Notes under the pieces: generated by a model
Database searches by the model: none
Told to the model about the DNA's origin: nothing
What the model saw: only the letters and a program-made list of their open reading frames with translations
Shown here: positions 39,101 to 40,000 of the stretch, piece after piece
Numbering within the stretch: position 1 is the stretch's first letter
Layout of the letters: every line of letters starts with the position of its first letter
Translations under genes and position numbers: made by a program
Assembly (NCBI GenBank): GCA_905221605.1
Contig: CAJNDS010002698.1
Span: 1-40,000 of the forward strand
Direction: 5' to 3'
Length of the DNA stretch: 40,000 nucleotides
Origin: Symbiodinium natans
Taxonomy: Eukaryota; Sar; Dinophyceae; Suessiales; Symbiodiniaceae

Positions 39101-40000
39101 TATGCCTGCCCTTGGATGACCCTTTAACTGGGTTTCGGAGTACTATACTTTCATACTTTTCTTGGTTCCGGGTTCCTTATTATAGCAGCTTCTTATACCC
39201 AAAAGGTATATGGGTGGTTGCCAAAATCATGAGCCCTATTAGGGTGCCCTAAATATTAGGTGCCGTACTATAGTAGGGCTCCAAAAAGGGACTCTAATTT
39301 TGACAACCACCCATACATTTTGTCCAGGGTCTACTCCAAAGTGGGGTTAACGCCACCCTCCCAACGGAGCCCCGAGCCGAAACACTGCCCCCCCCCCCCC
39401 CCCAAAACCCTAAACCTAAACCCTAAACCCTAAACCCTAAACCCTAAACCCTAAACCCTAAACCCTAAACCCTAAACCCTAAACCCTAAACCCTAAACCC
39501 TAAACCCTAAACCCTAAACCCGGCAGATGCAAAAAGCTCACGAAGAGCAGCTCATCGAGCTCAGGGCGGCGCAGGAGCTGCGGGGGTCGAGGCGTTTCCT
39601 TCCGTGGCTGTTTCCCAAAACAAGAGGGGGGGGGGTTTAGGGTTTAGGGTTTAGGGTTTAGGGTTTAGGGTTTAGGGTTTAGGGTTTAGGGTTTAGGGTG
39701 CGGTTCTCCTCCCCCCAAAATTGCGAGGATCCTCTTTGCATTGGGGTCGAGTGTGCATTTTCGCAGGAAGTTGACTATAGCTCGCAAGGAGAACGCGCTG
39801 CGAGATTGGAGGACTGAGTATGACAAGGCTGGGCGCCAGGGTGCAGCGTTGTTCGTGAATGGTGGGTGCGCAGCTGCTCCTGTCGAACCTTCACAGGATC
39901 CGTACCTGTCCCAAGCTGCGCATTCTCCCAGAGCCCACCGCCAGGTCTGCAACCTCTTGAAATCCGACGGCCTGAAGTTCGAAGAAGCGCTGCGCCAGCA
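18080..40000 (+). CDS. CFAP57: CFAP57-like WD40/coiled-coil axonemal protein, multi-exon, 3' end outside window
   Basis: At least 25 small exons in order match the layout of CFAP57 (WDR65), a ciliary protein that helps place inner dynein arms: an N-terminal double WD40 propeller, then a long coiled coil. Diagnostic pieces are PDST|VSYWRWDVEKLM (18.2-18.4 kb), GFVVGGDQGYIGVF (20.6 kb), HVSAVNEVLFSQ|DDRLLLSSG (27.4-27.8 kb), AHSITKLALSFDARYLFSG (31.5 kb) and a heptad-rich stretch from 35.9 kb on. Exon order agrees with the family over the whole length, and many junctions keep phase. Donors are GT, GC or GA; acceptors are mostly AG|G. Not all exons were found: the N-terminus before 18080, parts of 18.9-20.6 kb, 21.3-22.9 kb and 24.9-26.9 kb are unresolved. 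Some exons may be mis-bounded. Whether the locus is functional is not certain, but no stop interrupts the well-defined junctions. Another WD40/coiled-coil CFAP (43, 44) is less likely because the coiled coil follows the second propeller directly with CFAP57-like segments. Confidence 0.72.
18309..18371 (+). CDS. CFAP57: CFAP57-like exon
   Basis: The acceptor TTTTTCAAG|G, 63 bases, phase 0/0, reads VSYWRWDVEKLMSSHDMQIP then AA. PDST from the previous exon plus VSYWRWD recreates the family junction PDSxxxYWxW exactly. The donor is GCAAGC, a GC version of the GTAAGT consensus. Confidence 0.8.
18462..18514 (+). CDS. CFAP57: CFAP57-like exon
   Basis: The acceptor GTGACCAG|G and GC donor GCCATT. 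The frame reads VNRLLVNPSTATQFSVG and ends in phase 2. It corresponds to the 'NPxxxTQxxxxG' strand of the propeller. The intron before it is 90 bases. Confidence 0.8.
18614..18660 (+). CDS. CFAP57: CFAP57-like exon
   Basis: The acceptor GGTATCAG|G; with the two bases of the previous exon it reads GYSYLRLWDYNPNAA, completing SVGG-YSYLRLWD, a WD strand. The 3' end is approximate (several GC donors around 18650-18660). Confidence 0.7.
18763..18777 (+). CDS. CFAP57: Possible CFAP57-like micro-exon
   Basis: The acceptor CTCAAGCAG|G followed by EKQMK and a GC donor (AAG|GCAGTG). It is very short (15 bases) and could extend further. It fits the basic linker expected after the previous blade. Confidence 0.3.
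18830..18902 (+). CDS. CFAP57: CFAP57-like exon (approximate)
   Basis: The acceptor AGCTCTAG|G, frame DGKSVPEPLEAANGQVVEHC then W and a GTG donor region. The segment VVEHCW matches the 'xxxHxW' that precedes the next blade in CFAP57. Boundaries are uncertain. Confidence 0.5.
19061..19097 (+). CDS. CFAP57: CFAP57-like exon
   Basis: The acceptor GGGTGGCAG|G and donor GAACTTC|GTGAGG. It reads DGHVFVFEDGEL, the 'GT..G.xxxFExGxx' strand of CFAP57. The long minus-strand frame over the same bases is a shadow. Confidence 0.7.
19268..19343 (+). CDS. CFAP57: Probable CFAP57-like exon
   Basis: The acceptor TTTCCCTCAG|G and donor ACAT|GTGAGT (strong consensus) enclose 76 bases. Frame 0 reads DVDVRAQIARDESTGRALVC then FSTKT. 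Exit phase 1 does not join directly to the exon at 20605, so an exon may be missing between them or another frame is used. Confidence 0.5.
19486..19942 (-). pseudogene. Minus-strand coding-like segment inside the CFAP57-like intron
   Basis: Two overlapping minus frames look protein-like and change from one to the other near 19680. Upstream part: NLAKIAQTDLAHDLRELHGL and LTLVSFAGDSTIFGGKGGAI. Downstream part: LDMIVWVPVIVEDCPTLSGL and ISMKSFVGSEASVRLPIEAD, to a stop near 19486. This suggests either a broken gene with a one-base shift or two exons of a nested minus-strand gene. No family is recognised. Confidence 0.4.
20028..20125 (+). repeat. CCCTAAA array (degenerate)
   Basis: Units CCCTAAA, CTCTAAA, CTTCAAC and CCCCAAG in one orientation, within the CFAP57-like intron before 20605. 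Confidence 0.9.
20219..20335. mobile_element. MITE-like element D with TTATAA flanks
   Basis: Inverted ends GGTGGTCTCTTTA and TAAAGAGACCACC (about 20229-20241 and 20312-20325). Both sides carry TTATAA (20219-20224 and 20330-20335), which may be a target-site duplication. About 105 bases between, no coding capacity. Confidence 0.7.
20363..20475. mobile_element. MITE-like element C
   Basis: Inverted ends GGGGGTTTACGAT and ATCGTAAACCCCC with GC-poor interior rich in ACCCCC words. It lies about 30 bases after element D. No second copy was seen in the window. Confidence 0.65.
20605..20673 (+). CDS. CFAP57: CFAP57-like exon: WD40 blade
   Basis: The acceptor GGTTGCAG|G, 69 bases, phase 0/0, reads GFVVGGDQGYIGVFRVSAKA then QAY. 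The donor TAT|GCTCGT is GC. It matches the 'GFxxxxxxGxxxxF' blade just before the linker of CFAP57. Confidence 0.8.
20698..21212 (+). repeat. CCCTGAA/CCCTGAG/CCCTAAA heptamer array filling an intron
   Basis: About 510 bases of uninterrupted heptamers, mainly CCCTGAA and CCCTGAG, with CCCTAAA at both edges. It occupies most of the 568-base intron 20674-21241. Units CCCTGAACCCTGAG alternate irregularly. Minus-strand Gly/Phe/Arg/Val frames are repeat products. Confidence 0.95.
21242..21280 (+). CDS. CFAP57: CFAP57-like exon
   Basis: The acceptor CTGCAGCAG|G, frame VESIGTFRMPGEK, donor AAG|GCAGCC (GC). Joined to the previous exon it gives ...KAQAY|VESIGTFRMPGEK, aligned without gaps to the family linker (F..xxxRxxP). 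TTTAGGG units follow at 21311-21352. Confidence 0.75.
21311..21352 (-). repeat. TTTAGGG array
   Basis: Five units downstream of the exon at 21242; the opposite orientation to the large array upstream of that exon. Confidence 0.95.
21353..22103. other. No exon recognised
   Basis: Non-repetitive DNA with short frames in several phases. Nothing matches the next expected WD40 blades. Confidence 0.4.
22104..22935 (+). repeat. CCCTAAA arrays with two short islands
   Basis: Arrays at 22104-22308, 22440-22545, 22610-22720 (degenerate CCCCTAAAC) and 22755-22935. Islands at 22309-22440 and 22546-22610 follow possible AG|G acceptors (22335 VSSLLRHGRAAAS; 22554 AFGQMGAQKQK) and may hold exons, but no family match is convincing. 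Confidence 0.85.
22968..23041 (+). CDS. CFAP57: CFAP57-like exon: WD40 blade
   Basis: The acceptor ATTTCCCAG|G and donor GAG|GTAAGG (perfect GT donor), 74 bases. The frame reads GPCSDRAVRALALLAKLKGL then LYEE, the 'xxCSxDRxVRxW' blade of the second propeller. It is flanked by CCCTAAA (22755-22935) and TTTAGGG (23044-23125). Confidence 0.7.
23044..23125 (-). repeat. TTTAGGG array overlapping the donor region
   Basis: It begins within two bases of the GTAAGG donor: GTAAGGTTTAGGTTTAGGG. Confidence 0.95.
23126..24200. other. Intron-like segment, minus-strand open frames without motifs
   Basis: No telomeric arrays except a few CTAAAC words near 24000. Minus frames at 23187-23525 and 23598-23993 are long for the region but match nothing known to me. 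Confidence 0.35.
24205..24285 (+). CDS. Possible small WD40 exon after CCTCTAAA repeats
   Basis: ACCCTCTAAA repeats end at CAAACTCAG; the following frame reads DRRIIASTAEDGNRV (24241-24285), similar to a WD strand. It starts with A rather than the usual G, so support is weak. Confidence 0.3.
   Translation, partial: SKPSKPSKLQTQIAASSPAPQRMEIE
24480..24597 (+). CDS. CFAP57: CFAP57-like exon: WD40 strand
   Basis: The acceptor CTCAATAG|G, frame AIDELPAHRYLKGKRLLKLP then WNEDKMLKVWSFPTEEGED, donor ATC|GTCACG. DKMLKVW is a standard WD40 strand and the acidic tail fits the loop after it. The 3' end could be a little further on. Confidence 0.6.
24806..24844 (+). CDS. CFAP57: CFAP57-like exon (short)
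   Basis: The acceptor ATGTGCCAG|G and donor TTGCAG|GTGGCT. It reads ALPMAFSPELSLQ, an 'xxxxFSxxxxLxA' WD strand. Confidence 0.5.
24845..26913. other. Intron-like segment, no clear exon; contains MITE A copy 3
   Basis: A 24.9-25.5 kb stretch has open frames on both strands, Ser/Gly-rich and without motifs. At 25870-25990 TTTAGGG-like words are degenerate (GGGTTTAT). The MITE is listed separately. Confidence 0.4.
26122..26225. mobile_element. MITE-like element, family A, copy 3
   Basis: Inverted ends CTTGGGATGTTCCCC and GGGGAACATCCCAAG are perfect over 15 bases. Interior halves (TATACTAAGAGTCC / GGACTGTTAGTAC) also pair. It is the best-preserved copy of the family. Confidence 0.85.
26914..26990 (+). 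CDS. CFAP57: Probable CFAP57-like exon (approximate)
   Basis: Polypyrimidine tract and TTTTTCAG|G at 26913, or a second acceptor CCGGAAG|G at 26948. The frame reads PPEGEIHELFPKNFENSE, matching 'NGxxIHxYxxxxxENxxxL' of CFAP57. Boundaries are not fixed. Confidence 0.45.
27295..27345 (+). repeat. CCCTAAA units
   Basis: Degenerate units upstream of the exon at 27367. Confidence 0.7.
27367..27424 (+). CDS. CFAP57: CFAP57-like exon: WD40 GH motif
   Basis: The acceptor GAGTTCAG|G; after one base the frame reads FSGRGGGHVSAVNEVLFSQ, the GHxxxVxxxxFS start of a WD blade. It ends at CAG|GACCAC, a GA donor in phase 0. It is flanked by CCCTAAA (27295-27345) and TTTAGGG (27440-27480). Confidence 0.75.
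27440..27480 (-). repeat. TTTAGGG units
   Basis: Four units with variants after the exon at 27367. Confidence 0.85.
27600..27735 (+). repeat. CCCTAAA/CCCTAAG array
   Basis: Degenerate heptamers upstream of the exon at 27758, in the orientation opposite to the block at 27440. Confidence 0.85.
27758..27823 (+). CDS. CFAP57: CFAP57-like exon: WD40 blade
   Basis: The acceptor CTTTTTCCAG|G and donor GCCCAG|GTGTGA, 66 bases, phase 0. It reads DDRLLLSSGVAPHGAIYGRG. LFSQ|DDRLLLSSG recreates the WD consensus FSxDDxLLxSSG across the junction, and GAIYG matches the family GAVYxW. Confidence 0.75.
27824..28600. other. Intron-like segment
   Basis: It contains two adjacent copies of TAAACCCAATAGAATCGTT (27948-27986) and an AT-rich block (28150-28320). 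No exon is recognised. Confidence 0.45.
28601..28690 (+). CDS. CFAP57: Possible CFAP57-like exon
   Basis: The acceptor GAGTTTCAG|G and a frame FGRMAEMCSLGGERCNYET, similar to the 'GkRxxExxxKxCxYxxV' strand expected after the previous blade. Donor unknown. Confidence 0.4.
29100..29172 (+). repeat. CCCTAAA array
   Basis: About eight units with CCCGAGA and CCCTGAA variants, upstream of the exon at 29188. Confidence 0.9.
29188..29245 (+). CDS. CFAP57: CFAP57-like exon
   Basis: The acceptor TTAGTGCCAG and donor CCGAG|GTTGCT. It reads IQADHKLNVYTSNCLASGR, matching the family 'SDHxLKEIxxSxxxR'. It begins with A instead of G. It is flanked by CCCTAAA and TTTAGGG arrays. Confidence 0.6.
29255..29335 (-). 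repeat. TTTAGGG array
   Basis: Seven units with variants, downstream of the exon at 29188. Confidence 0.9.
29365..29416. repeat. Short hairpin-forming inverted repeat
   Basis: ATGAAGGTTCAT and ATGAACCTTCA separated by 29 bases. It may be the remnant of a small element. Confidence 0.5.
29755..29850 (+). repeat. CCCTAAA array (degenerate)
   Basis: CCCTTTAAA and CCCTGTAAA variants before the exon at 29859. Confidence 0.8.
29859..29893 (+). CDS. CFAP57: Probable CFAP57-like micro-exon
   Basis: The acceptor AGCCCAAG|G and GC donor GCAAGG enclose 35 bases reading ASALGLLFAGM, similar to the 'SxxGRxLFxGt' strand of CFAP57. It is flanked by CCCTAAA and, at 29940, CTTAGGG arrays. Confidence 0.5.
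29935..30075 (-). repeat. GGGCTTC and CTTAGGG variant array
   Basis: Six tandem GGGCTTC heptamers (about 29965-30008) inside CTTAGGG/TTTAGGG units: a local drift of the telomeric unit. Confidence 0.9.
30120..30240. repeat. TA-rich microsatellite
   Basis: TATATACATA and TTTATATT tracts; Tyr/Ile-rich frames on both strands are repeat products. Confidence 0.85.
30251..30330 (+). CDS. Possible exon after microsatellite
   Basis: The acceptor TCTCAAAG|G. The frame reads ASVLSGPSRRCRFDQVASAS then SDG, with a possible internal GTGGCA donor after CAG. Similarity to a WD strand is weak; place and acceptor are the main support. Confidence 0.3.
30395..30465. repeat. CCCTAAA/TTTAGGG head-to-head junction
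   Basis: CCCTAAA units meet TTTAGGG units at CCCTAAGGTTTAGGG with no DNA between: a perfect inverted junction of telomeric repeats. Confidence 0.95.
30565..30632 (-). repeat. TTTAGGG array
   Basis: Nine units with variants, in front of the candidate exon at 30644. Confidence 0.95.
30644..30713 (+). CDS. CFAP57: Possible CFAP57-like exon
   Basis: The acceptor GCTCTCAG|G and two open frames, GGMSMLTEISLHAGTASFRW and, shifted, DRIIPMGTLRV. The latter resembles 'xFxGTxxGTxRxxKYP'. The choice of frame is open. TTTAGGG lies on both sides. Confidence 0.35.
30714..30905 (-). repeat. TTTAGGG array with TTTTTGGGG variants
   Basis: TTTAGGG units interrupted by GTTTTTGGGGTTT, repeated about six times. 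Confidence 0.95.
31095..31122 (-). repeat. TTTAGGG array (short)
   Basis: Four units. The 190 bases before it (30906-31094) show no recognised exon. Confidence 0.9.
31365..31412 (-). repeat. TTTAGGG/CTTAGGG array
   Basis: Six units about 40 bases before the exon at 31453; an exception to the usual orientation. Confidence 0.95.
31453..31507 (+). CDS. CFAP57: CFAP57-like exon: last WD40 blade
   Basis: The acceptor GACTTCAAG|G and donor AGTG|GTCGGG, 55 bases, exit phase 1. It reads AHSITKLALSFDARYLFS, clearly the 'AHxxxITKxxLSxDxxxLxS' blade of CFAP57. Confidence 0.85.
31751..33343. repeat. 589-base tandem repeat, 2 full copies plus a third diverging copy
   Basis: Copies start at 31751, 32340 and 32929 (CTGGAGGACTCTCACGG). 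The first two differ at only a few positions (for example 32024 A versus 32613 G). The third is nearly identical for about 210 bases and then diverges strongly to about 33343. The array lies inside the intron 31508-33512. Each copy has open minus-strand frames (for example VRTVAFMDINSPWVGRGMWL) that may or may not be coding. Confidence 0.9.
33412..33500 (+). repeat. CCCTAAA array
   Basis: Starts as CCCCTAAA octamers and becomes CCCTAAA; lies just before the acceptor at 33512. Confidence 0.95.
33513..33552 (+). CDS. CFAP57: CFAP57-like exon: end of last WD40 blade
   Basis: The acceptor TTCTTTTTCAG|G. With the last base of the exon at 31453 it reads LFS|GCEGGSVMCCEA(QR), aligned without gaps to the family's 'LxxxxEDGxxxxWxV'. 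The likely donor is GAGTTG (GA) or an earlier GC. Confidence 0.7.
34639..34672 (+). CDS. CFAP57: CFAP57-like micro-exon: linker
   Basis: The acceptor CCTCTTTGCAG|G and GC donor AAG|GCAGGT, 34 bases. It reads YGEREKPAASK, the charged linker between propeller and coiled coil. Entry phase 2 and exit phase 0 agree with the neighbours. Confidence 0.6.
34878..34935 (+). CDS. CFAP57: CFAP57-like exon: linker
   Basis: The acceptor CTCTGCCAG|G, phase 0. It reads AQREDEKKAPPSSRVLVRDA, comparable to the 'xxxEEVLVTxxD' segment that opens the coiled coil. The 3' end is approximate. Confidence 0.5.
35158..35262 (+). repeat. CCCTAAA array
   Basis: About 14 units. The island that follows (35263-35389) has no recognised exon. 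Confidence 0.95.
35390..35605 (+). repeat. CCCTAAA array (long)
   Basis: About 30 nearly perfect units, the longest unbroken CCCTAAA array in the window. Confidence 0.98.
35919..35968 (+). CDS. CFAP57: CFAP57-like exon: coiled coil
   Basis: The acceptor CGCAAGAG|G and GC donor AT|GCCTGC, exit phase 2. It reads AYLTDVLSEIRELEDR(M). The split codon AT|G with the next exon gives Met. CCCTAAA lies at 35805-35895 and TTTAGGG at 36025-36068. Confidence 0.7.
36025..36068 (-). repeat. TTTAGGG array
   Basis: Six units downstream of the exon at 35919. Confidence 0.95.
36184..36295. mobile_element. MITE-like element, family B, copy 1
   Basis: Inverted ends ATGTGGGTGGTTGTCAAAAT and the partner ending CAGCCACCCATGTA. 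The interior, read in reverse, matches the copy at 39208 (shared word ATTAGGTGCCGTA). Non-coding, within an intron. Confidence 0.8.
36355..36428 (+). repeat. CCCTAAA units
   Basis: Degenerate to perfect units ending one base before the acceptor AG of the exon at 36430. Confidence 0.85.
36430..36472 (+). CDS. CFAP57: CFAP57-like exon: coiled coil
   Basis: The acceptor ACCCTGAG|G and GC donor AAG|GCTTTG, 43 bases. It reads QGLKHESDHILEQK after completing the split Met codon. It is flanked by CCCTAAA and, after a G run, TTTAGGG. Confidence 0.75.
36481..36546 (-). repeat. Poly-G then TTTAGGG array
   Basis: Ten G followed by eight TTTAGGG/TTTGGGG units. Confidence 0.95.
36640..36692 (-). repeat. 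TTTAGGG array
   Basis: Seven units. The short island before it (36547-36639) has no supported exon. Confidence 0.95.
36718..36833. mobile_element. MITE-like element E
   Basis: Inverted ends CCTAAGGTTGTACC and GGTACAACCTTAAGG around a 90-base interior. No second copy was seen. Confidence 0.6.
36988..37038 (-). repeat. TTTAGGG array
   Basis: Seven units about 30 bases upstream of the exon at 37067; an exception to the usual orientation. Confidence 0.95.
37067..37102 (+). CDS. CFAP57: CFAP57-like exon: coiled coil
   Basis: The acceptor GAGAGTCAG|G and donor CAA|GTGGAG, 36 bases, phase 0/0. It reads ENELQEKLITIQ. The frame is also open upstream (AHEHESQ), so an earlier start is possible. Confidence 0.65.
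37420..37465 (+). CDS. CFAP57: CFAP57-like exon: coiled coil (approximate)
   Basis: The acceptor GGCGCAG|G or a site up to seven bases later. The frame EEKKLSDEKYD fits the heptad pattern 'xKLLxExEKY'. Phase is not fixed. Confidence 0.45.
37471..37976. other. Intron with degenerate repeats and poly-C
   Basis: It contains CCCTTAAA words, a run of C (about 37603-37617) and TTTAGGG-like words at 37745-37805. No exon is recognised. Confidence 0.5.
37977..38023 (+). repeat. CCCTAAA array
   Basis: Six units about 40 bases upstream of the exon at 38066. Confidence 0.95.
38066..38125 (+). CDS. CFAP57: CFAP57-like exon: coiled coil, donor inside a telomeric unit
   Basis: The acceptor TTTCTCGAG|G, 60 bases, phase 0/0, reads EMQDANSNFDHKHKKQQDMR. 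The donor is GTTTAG, the first bases of the TTTAGGG array that follows immediately. Confidence 0.75.
38125..38150 (-). repeat. TTTAGGG array at a donor
   Basis: Three and a half units starting at the exon end. Confidence 0.95.
38265..38378 (+). repeat. CCCTAAA array
   Basis: About 15 units upstream of the exon at 38402; with 38125-38150 it forms the inverted pair of one intron. Confidence 0.95.
38402..38458 (+). CDS. CFAP57: CFAP57-like exon: coiled coil
   Basis: The acceptor CACCGCGAG|G and GC donor GAT|GCAGGG, 57 bases, phase 0/0. It reads DHFEGNISKEYEKNSKLLD. TTTAGGG units follow at 38475-38540. Confidence 0.75.
38475..38540 (-). repeat. TTTAGGG array (variants)
   Basis: TTTAGGG with TGTAGGG, TTGAGGG and TTCAGGG variants. 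Confidence 0.9.
38625..38670 (+). repeat. CCCTAAA array
   Basis: Six units. The island 38680-38785 that follows is not recognised as an exon. Confidence 0.9.
38788..38880 (-). repeat. TTTAGGG array
   Basis: Degenerate units upstream of the exon at 38923. Confidence 0.9.
38923..38967 (+). CDS. CFAP57: CFAP57-like exon: coiled coil
   Basis: The acceptor GGCTTGCAG|G and probable GC donor AAG|GCTCTC, 45 bases, phase 0/0. It reads ELQMLRDEFEEDKAK, matching the 'ELxxLRxxxEExKxxAL' part of the CFAP57 coiled coil. A later donor (to about 38985) is possible. Confidence 0.75.
38993..39030 (-). repeat. TTTAGGG array
   Basis: Five units downstream of the exon at 38923. Confidence 0.95.
39208..39315. 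mobile_element. MITE-like element, family B, copy 2 (inverted relative to copy 1)
   Basis: Inverted ends TATGGGTGGTTGCCAAAAT and ATTTTGACAACCACCCATA. The interior contains ATTAGGTGCCGTA, the reverse complement of the word in copy 1. Confidence 0.85.
39402..39522 (+). repeat. Poly-C then CCCTAAA array
   Basis: About 17 C (39386-39402) followed by about 17 CCCTAAA units ending at the acceptor of the exon at 39527. Confidence 0.98.
39527..39585 (+). CDS. CFAP57: CFAP57-like exon: coiled coil
   Basis: The acceptor CCCGGCAG and donor GGG|GTCGAG. It reads MQKAHEEQLIELRAAQELR in phase 0, which continues ...EEDKAK. It starts with A instead of G. The 3' end is approximate. Confidence 0.7.
39627..39698 (-). 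repeat. Poly-G then TTTAGGG array
   Basis: Ten G followed by about nine perfect TTTAGGG units, downstream of the exon at 39527. It mirrors the poly-C/CCCTAAA block upstream of that exon. Confidence 0.98.
39767..39840 (+). CDS. CFAP57: CFAP57-like exon: coiled coil
   Basis: The acceptor CATTTTCGCAG|G, frame KLTIARKENALRDWRTEYDK, then an unclear end. The heptad pattern continues. Confidence 0.5.
39945..40000 (+). CDS. CFAP57: CFAP57-like exon: coiled coil, cut by window end
   Basis: The acceptor ACCGCCAG|G, frame VCNLLKSDGLKFEEALRQ, open to the last base. Confidence 0.55.

Overview
The window looks like nuclear DNA of a dinoflagellate (alveolate). The reasons are interstitial telomere-type heptamers (CCCTAAA / TTTAGGG) throughout, very small exons in long introns, introns that start with GC or GA as well as GT, and acceptors that almost always read AG|G. 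GC/GA donors and the AG|G acceptor are reported for Symbiodinium-type dinoflagellates; the species cannot be named from this sequence. No rRNA, tRNA, CRISPR array or bacterial operon was seen.

Layout, left to right. 1-480: G-rich tandem repeat with a run of 56 G. 687-3250: scattered plus-strand exons, three of them clear leucine-rich-repeat units. 3747-5519: the only long intact reading frame, an intronless secreted or Golgi-type DUF3431 protein with two cysteine-rich C-terminal repeats. 5784-11775: isolated plus-strand exons of unrecognised gene(s). 11980-12770: an 8-bp AT-rich satellite. 12780-17900: mostly intron-like or intergenic DNA with microsatellites. 18080-40000: one long plus-strand gene broken into many exons of about 30-100 bases. 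In order they spell a WD40 protein followed by a coiled coil, best matching CFAP57 (WDR65), a ciliary/axonemal protein. The gene runs off the right edge.

The main observation is the arrangement of the telomeric heptamers. Across the window, exons tend to have CCCTAAA arrays just upstream and TTTAGGG arrays just downstream. Many introns therefore begin with (TTTAGGG)n and end with (CCCTAAA)n, which are complementary in the transcript and could fold the intron into a hairpin that brings donor and acceptor together. In one case the repeat itself (G|GTTTAGGG) is the likely donor. Several short inverted-repeat elements (MITE-like, at least two families with more than one copy) and a 589-bp tandem duplication also sit in the introns.

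Exon boundaries were placed by eye using family similarity, reading phase and the AG|G rule. Junctions where phases join exactly are stated; others are approximate. Transcript data would settle them.
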